Assembly: GCA_963627915.1 (NCBI GenBank)
Contig: CAVGCY010000011.1
Coordinates: 1 to 19,105, forward strand
From: CALACW01 sp963627915
GTDB lineage: Bacteria > Bacillota > Clostridia > Oscillospirales > Acutalibacteraceae
Direction of reading: 5' to 3'
DNA: 19,105 nt
Position numbers and translations under genes: made by a program. Below, piece after piece: positions 14,173-19,105 of the stretch (positions within the stretch are counted from its first letter, which is position 1; each line of letters starts with the position of its first letter). The notes beneath the pieces are model-generated. The model was given only the letters and a program-made list of their open reading frames with translations. It ran no database searches and had not been told where the DNA came from.

Positions 14173-17100
14173 ATGAAAAAACACATTTACCGTGTTCTGT
14201 CTGTCACATTGTGCTTGCTTGTGCTTACGGGCATTTTGCCCGCAGGGCTTGAGATGAAGGCGAGCGCGCTTTCGGTGAAGTATTGCGGAACCGCAGCGGC
14301 ACAGTGGGCGATGGATCATTGGAACGATACCGATTCTGTTTTGTACGGAGCCGGTTACTTTAAAAATAACAACGTCGGAGACGGCGGAGACTGTGCTAAC
14401 TTTGTTTCACAGTGTTTGTATATGGGAGGACTTGAGCAGACCCCGACATGGTGTTATGCCGGTTACAGATGCCATTTCACTTCCCAGACGGGGGCGACGT
14501 GGATTACGGCTCATTCCCTGTATAACTATCTCGTTTCTCTCGGCGGACAGTCTGTTCAGAATCCGTCTCCGAGTGATGTAAGCGTCGGCGACGTTATTTT
14601 TTACAAAACCACCGATGACGGAAGAATGCATCATAGCGCGATTGTTATTGCGATAGAGAACGGCAATCCTATAATTGCGGCTCATTCCGCTATGGAGGGC
14701 GGTTCTCCGAGAAAATACAAAACATCTGACTGGCACTGCAGCGTATCGGGAGAAAATACATTTCTTGTAAAACTGAACGGTGAAGTCTGTTATGCCAGAA
14801 ATCCGAGAAACTTCGATATATATACAACCGTAAAGGGTTCTGACGCAACGTCTACTACTCTTTTTAAAAGCACGTCTCTTTCTTCTTCAAAGCTTGCAAT
14901 ATTTTCCGGCGGGTATTCTACTGCCGGAAGCGAGGGTGCATTGTATACCACGTATTACCCCGAATATGCTCATGTTTATGAGACGAAATGGGTGAACGGT
15001 CATTTATGGGGCAGAACATTCAGATATAACAGCGCAAAAAAAATATGCTGGGGATGGATAGATCTTTCCCTTAACGGTTTTGAGTATAAAACTCATGTTG
15101 ATTCATACCGTCCTTCGCATGATTTCGGCGATTGGTATACTGAAAAAGAAGCAACTTGTCTTGAAAACGGAATTGAAGCTCATGTATGCCGTCGCTGCGG
15201 ATTGAAGCAGACAAGACCTACTACGGGCGGACATAAGGTTACTGTTCCGGTAACGTGCATTTCTGCGTCTTTCTGCGACATATGCGGAACAAAAATACAG
15301 GACGCTCTCGGACATAATTTTGATGTTTGGAAATATGTTGTGACTCCTACATGTCTTGAGGGAGGGAGCGAAAAACGGGAATGCCTGCGCTGCGGATATA
15401 CCGAAACCCGTGACGTTCCGGCGCTCGGTCATGATTATCAGCCGTCCGCGTCAGCTCCGTCATGCTTGCAGACGGGAACTCAGACATATAAATGTACACG
15501 CTGCGGAGATTCTTACATACAGCCTGTAGACAAGGATAATCCATGGAGTGACTGGACCACGGATGTGATTTCATTACCGGAGGGTAAGGTTCGCTCAAAA
15601 ACGCAGTACAGATATTCCGATAAAAATACAACAACGTCGTATGAGGAAACGCTTGGCGGATGGACTCAGGACGGCGGAAGCTGGGTACAGTCAGGGTCAG
15701 GAGATTTTGATTTTGTTTACAGTTTCCCGTACGGTTTTTTAACCACAAATTGGTTGTATGTTTCACTGTATAAAAGTCCGTACAGCTCATATGAAACCAA
15801 TACAAATAAAAGGGAAGTCTCAATTACCGATACCGGAGTAAATATATATTGGCATTGGTGCAGAGGAGAAGCTGTCGGTTCAAGCGTCAGCTATAACAGA
15901 CAGATTGAGTATGAAAAGACCGGAATATGGGATGATTTCCATGCGTTTATGTCAGCGGGTGATTTGCCGTTTAATACATCGTACAATGTTTATATCAGCG
16001 CGTCGGACAGTAATTGTACCGATTCTAAATACTGGTACGGTTACTCACGTCTTGCAAACGATAACATAGATATATATAAATGCAGATATACGGATTATAA
16101 AAAGCTGTTTAATTATTATCAGTGGACGGATTGGTCAGACTGGCAGGATGAAGCCGTAACGGCAACATCAACGAAAAAGGTTGAAACGAGAACCGTTTAC
16201 AGCTACGACCTTGCGGCTCTCGGTCATGACTGGTCTCCCGTTGAACAGGCGGCAACGTGTACCGAGAAGGGATACAAGGGCAATATCTGCAACCGCTGCG
16301 GCGCAAGGGATATTCAGGAGACAGAGCCTCTCGGACACGATATGCCCGACTGGGAGGAAAACCGCGATGAATGGTATCAGATAAGCGAGGACGGAGAAGA
16401 TCCGATTGTTTACAGAGCGGATTGCCGCAGAAACTGCGGATACTTTGAAACAAGAGAGGAATCCGGCTGTCAGTATGCCGTTTCAAAGGTTGTTTCTCCT
16501 ACGTGTACGGAGGACGGATATACATTATATAAATGCACCGTACATGAAAACGAGACAAAAAAGGACGACATTGTTTTCGCTCTCGGACATGAAGCCGATA
16601 ATAACTGGTATACCACCAAGGGCGCGACGTGTACCGAAGCCGGAGAGGAAACGTGTAAATGCGTCCGTCATGACGACGGCGTAACATGCGATAAGCTCTT
16701 TACTCGTGAAGTACCTGCCAAGGGTCATAAGTACGTTCATTATGACGAGGTTGAAGCGACCTGCCTTGAGGACGGAAAAAAAGAATATTATAAGTGCAGT
16801 GAGTGCAAGGAATTATTCGACGCCGATAAAAACAGTACGACTGAGGATAAGCTTGTGATTCCCGCAAAGGGTCACGTTCCCGGCGATTGGATTCAGGTAC
16901 AGGAGCCGTCATGCGGTGTTCCCGGTTATTACGTCAAAAGATGTACCGTATGCGACGCGCTGCTTGATGAAAAGTGGACGGACAGCTACAAGCATAATTT
17001 TGAAATTATAAGGCAGATTGAACCTACATGTATAAGCACGGGCGTTATAGATCACGAGTGTACAAGATGCGGTTATTCGTACAGCGATATTCTTGATTTA

Positions 17101-19105
17101 ACGGATCATACATGGGGTGAAACAGAGGTGATTCATGCGACATGTACTGAACCGGGAATTGAAAAGCACACGTGTACATACTGCGGATTAGAGGACATTA
17201 TTGAAAGCTATGATGCGTCAGGACACGCAAAGAGTCCTGAGGATGACGGTTATGCCGACAGCGACGATAAGATGGAGCTTATCAGTTCAGTAAACAATGT
17301 GTGCGGTTCGGGCAAAATAGAAACATATCAGTGTACTCATATAGATGAAAATACTAATACTCGCTGTACATATACGGTTATAATCGGTGACGCCAATGAT
17401 CATAACTTAAAAGAGGTTATAACAAAACAGCCCACATGTACGGAGTCGGGCAGTAAGCATAAGGAATGCCAAAACAACGGATGCGGATATGTAACGGATG
17501 AAGAGATTATATTACCTACCGGGCATGATTATCATGAATCCGAAACGGTTTCGGCAACGTGTGTAACTCCCGGATATACTCTTGAGATATGTGCAAATGA
17601 CAGTTCTCATCAAAGAGAAGTAAAACAGACTGTTCCTCTCGGCCATGATTACGATTATTCATCCCCGAAATCAAATTCCGATAAAACTCACAGCTACGAG
17701 TGTAAGCGTTCCGGCTGTACAAGCGACACATACAATCATTTCTATACCGAGGACTGTAAATTTACATCCGTTACCGTAGAACCGACATGTCTTAATAAAG
17801 GATTTACATCCTATACGTGTTCCGAATGCGGATATTCGTATAACGACGATTTTAAGGACGCACTCGGTCATGATTATTCCGCATGGACTGATAACGGCAA
17901 CGGCAAGAATCATACTAAGGAATGTATGCGTACAAATTGTACCGCAGTTATAACAGGACATTCGGTAACAGACGTTCATCATATGAATGAAACCGAACGA
18001 GTTTCCGCCGACTGTACGCATGACGGATATTATATCGAGGTCTGCTCCGACTGCGGATATACTCTTAAAACGGTTATTAAGGCTCACGGTCATACGGAAG
18101 TTGTCGATTCCGCAAAGGCTGCAACCTGCACCGAAACCGGACTTACCGAGGGCAAGCACTGCTCTGTATGCAATGAGATTCTTGTAAAACAGAACGTAAC
18201 TCCCGCACTCGGTCATGATTGGGACGAGGGTAAGATTACAAAAGATTCGACCTGTACGGATGAAGGCGTTAAAACATTTACGTGCAAACGCGATTCTTCG
18301 CATACGTACACCGAGGCGGTTTCCGCTAAGGGACATACTAAGTCCGATTGGATTATTGACAAAGAACCCGACTGTGTAAACGAGGGCGATAAGCATATCG
18401 AATGTACGGTATGCGGTACGATAATTGAAGAGGGGAAAATCCCCGCTAAGGGACACGCAGAGGTTGTCGATTCCGCAAAGGCGGCGACCTGCACCGAAAC
18501 CGGACTTACCGAGGGCAAACACTGCTCGGTATGCAATGAAATTCTTGTAAAACAGGATGAAGTACCCGCACTCGGTCACGACTGGGACGAGGGCAAGATT
18601 ACAACTGATTCAACGTGTACGGACGAGGGCGTTAAAACATTTACGTGCAAACGCGATTCTTCGCATACGTACACCGAGGCGGTTTCCGCTAAGGGACATA
18701 CTAAGTCCGATTGGATTATTGACAAAGAACCCGACTGTGTAAACGAGGGCGATAAGCATATCGAATGTACGGTATGCGGTACGATAATTGAAGAGGGGAA
18801 AATCCCCGCTAAGGGACACGCAGAGGTTGTCGATTCCGCAAAGGCGGCGACCTGCACCGAAACGGGACTTACCGAGGGCAAGCACTGCTCTGTATGTAAT
18901 GAGATTCTTGTAAAACAGAACGTAACTCCCGCACTCGGTCACGAATACGGCGAATGGTACACGGTAATTCCCGCGACATACGAATCCGCAGGGCTTGAAC
19001 AGCGTGACTGCGTACGTTCCGATTTGTCAGAAACCCGTGAAATTCCGATGAAAATAAGACACAAGGCGACATTCGTTGCCGACGGAGAGATAATAGCCGT
19101 CGTTG
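14173..19105 (+). CDS. Giant secreted amidase_6 protein with Cys/His repeat modules (3' end outside window)
   Basis: The frame stays open for 1644 codons to the right edge. AGGAGG lies 8 bases before the ATG. A signal peptide (about 1-32, cleavage near KASA) is followed by an amidase_6-type hydrolase domain (about 36-205). Its markers are AQWAMDHWND, GGDCANFVSQC with nucleophile Cys74, MHHSAIV with His153/154, and AAHSAMEGG with His171. Residues about 213-310 look SH3-like. From about 317 run roughly two dozen ~40-residue modules: TC-x3-G, a C-x2-C-G pair, then LGH. A Trp-rich insert (about 457-686) splits them; WSDW motifs mark both ends. The last codons (KATFVADGEIIAVV) resemble the start of an InlB-type B repeat. 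It is likely an exported cell-wall-active enzyme on a long stalk. Anchoring signals would lie beyond the window. The module function is unknown to me. Confidence 0.92.
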   Translation, partial: MKKHIYRVLSVTLCLLVLTGILPAGLEMKASALSVKYCGTAAAQWAMDHWNDTDSVLYGAGYFKNNNVGDGGDCANFVSQCLYMGGLEQTPTWCYAGYRCHFTSQTGATWITAHSLYNYLVSLGGQSVQNPSPSDVSVGDVIFYKTTDDGRMHHSAIVIAIENGNPIIAAHSAMEGGSPRKYKTSDWHCSVSGENTFLVKLNGEVCYARNPRNFDIYTTVKGSDATSTTLFKSTSLSSSKLAIFSGGYSTAGSEGALYTTYYPEYAHVYETKWVNGHLWGRTFRYNSAKKICWGWIDLSLNGFEYKTHVDSYRPSHDFGDWYTEKEATCLENGIEAHVCRRCGLKQTRPTTGGHKVTVPVTCISASFCDICGTKIQDALGHNFDVWKYVVTPTCLEGGSEKRECLRCGYTETRDVPALGHDYQPSASAPSCLQTGTQTYKCTRCGDSYIQPVDKDNPWSDWTTDVISLPEGKVRSKTQYRYSDKNTTTSYEETLGGWTQDGGSWVQSGSGDFDFVYSFPYGFLTTNWLYVSLYKSPYSSYETNTNKREVSITDTGVNIYWHWCRGEAVGSSVSYNRQIEYEKTGIWDDFHAFMSAGDLPFNTSYNVYISASDSNCTDSKYWYGYSRLANDNIDIYKCRYTDYKKLFNYYQWTDWSDWQDEAVTATSTKKVETRTVYSYDLAALGHDWSPVEQAATCTEKGYKGNICNRCGARDIQETEPLGHDMPDWEENRDEWYQISEDGEDPIVYRADCRRNCGYFETREESGCQYAVSKVVSPTCTEDGYTLYKCTVHENETKKDDIVFALGHEADNNWYTTKGATCTEAGEETCKCVRHDDGVTCDKLFTREVPAKGHKYVHYDEVEATCLEDGKKEYYKCSECKELFDADKNSTTEDKLVIPAKGHVPGDWIQVQEPSCGVPGYYVKRCTVCDALLDEKWTDSYKHNFEIIRQIEPTCISTGVIDHECTRCGYSYSDILDLTDHTWGETEVIHATCTEPGIEKHTCTYCGLEDIIESYDASGHAKSPEDDGYADSDDKMELISSVNNVCGSGKIETYQCTHIDENTNTRCTYTVIIGDANDHNLKEVITKQPTCTESGSKHKECQNNGCGYVTDEEIILPTGHDYHESETVSATCVTPGYTLEICANDSSHQREVKQTVPLGHDYDYSSPKSNSDKTHSYECKRSGCTSDTYNHFYTEDCKFTSVTVEPTCLNKGFTSYTCSECGYSYNDDFKDALGHDYSAWTDNGNGKNHTKECMRTNCTAVITGHSVTDVHHMNETERVSADCTHDGYYIEVCSDCGYTLKTVIKAHGHTEVVDSAKAATCTETGLTEGKHCSVCNEILVKQNVTPALGHDWDEGKITKDSTCTDEGVKTFTCKRDSSHTYTEAVSAKGHTKSDWIIDKEPDCVNEGDKHIECTVCGTIIEEGKIPAKGHAEVVDSAKAATCTETGLTEGKHCSVCNEILVKQDEVPALGHDWDEGKITTDSTCTDEGVKTFTCKRDSSHTYTEAVSAKGHTKSDWIIDKEPDCVNEGDKHIECTVCGTIIEEGKIPAKGHAEVVDSAKAATCTETGLTEGKHCSVCNEILVKQNVTPALGHEYGEWYTVIPATYESAGLEQRDCVRSDLSETREIPMKIRHKATFVADGEIIAVV
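18101..18943 (+). repeat. 363-bp tandem repeat inside the amidase gene
   Basis: Units begin at 18101, 18464 and 18827; the third is partial and ends about 18943. Each full unit encodes 121 residues, which is three Cys/His modules, so copy changes keep the frame. Bases 18265-18500 are identical to 18628-18863, a 236-bp perfect match, whereas the first ~160 bp of the units differ at several positions. This points to recent duplication or gene conversion. Confidence 0.95.

Noticed and set aside
17671..18942. Long antisense reading frames within the repeat region, with repeated protein segments
   Set aside because: They lie exactly opposite the amidase gene, mirror its tandem repeat and lack ribosome binding sites. 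The plus frame has a promoter, ribosome binding site, signal peptide and clear domain motifs.
18101..18943. CRISPR-like or noncoding tandem array
   Set aside because: The repeat unit is 363 bp, without spacers, and stays in frame in the coding sequence of the amidase protein.

Overview
The window looks like the chromosome of an anaerobic, low-to-medium GC Firmicute of the class Clostridia, most likely a gut member of the Oscillospiraceae/Ruminococcaceae. I infer this from strong sigma-A-type promoters, AGGAGG-type ribosome binding sites, a dockerin protein with Ig-like repeats, a secreted amidase_6 protein with Cys/His repeats, and a clostridial-style LuxS. No rRNA, tRNA or CRISPR array was seen.

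Left edge (1-940): the end of what looks like an integrated mobile element next to the 3' end of guaA, a known integration site. It holds an XRE-family regulator (242-772) with CTG-rich codon use unlike its neighbours, a sigma-A promoter for it, a perfect-consensus divergent promoter pointing off the left edge, repeated TTTGCTAT operator-like words, a long hairpin terminator, and an 11-bp-spaced TGTTGTCA pair near the guaA stop.

Minus-strand housekeeping cluster (929-7373), transcribed right to left: a secreted SH3-like/Ig-like/dockerin protein, endonuclease III (nth), SecA (TTG start) and GMP synthase (guaA). Gaps are 12-52 bp and a perfect-consensus promoter precedes the first gene, so they are probably one operon. 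The transcript would end at the 788-830 hairpin.

Plus-strand six-gene cluster (7560-12768): an LCAT-like alpha/beta hydrolase, an ABC-2 ATPase and its permease (11-bp overlap), a cyclase/kynurenine-formamidase-like metalloenzyme, a DUF3048 lipoprotein and LuxS. Gaps are at most about 22 bp, with an extended -10 promoter in front and a strong terminator behind. The functional link between the members is not known to me.

Right part: an orphan 312-aa protein with its own terminator (12952-13944), then a very large secreted protein beginning at 14173 and still open at the right edge (1644 codons seen). It has a signal peptide, an amidase_6-type Cys/His hydrolase domain, an SH3-like domain and about two dozen ~40-aa modules of the pattern C-x9-C-x2-C...GH. 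A 363-bp tandem unit inside it contains a 236-bp perfect direct repeat. This protein and the element boundary at guaA are the most interesting parts of the window.
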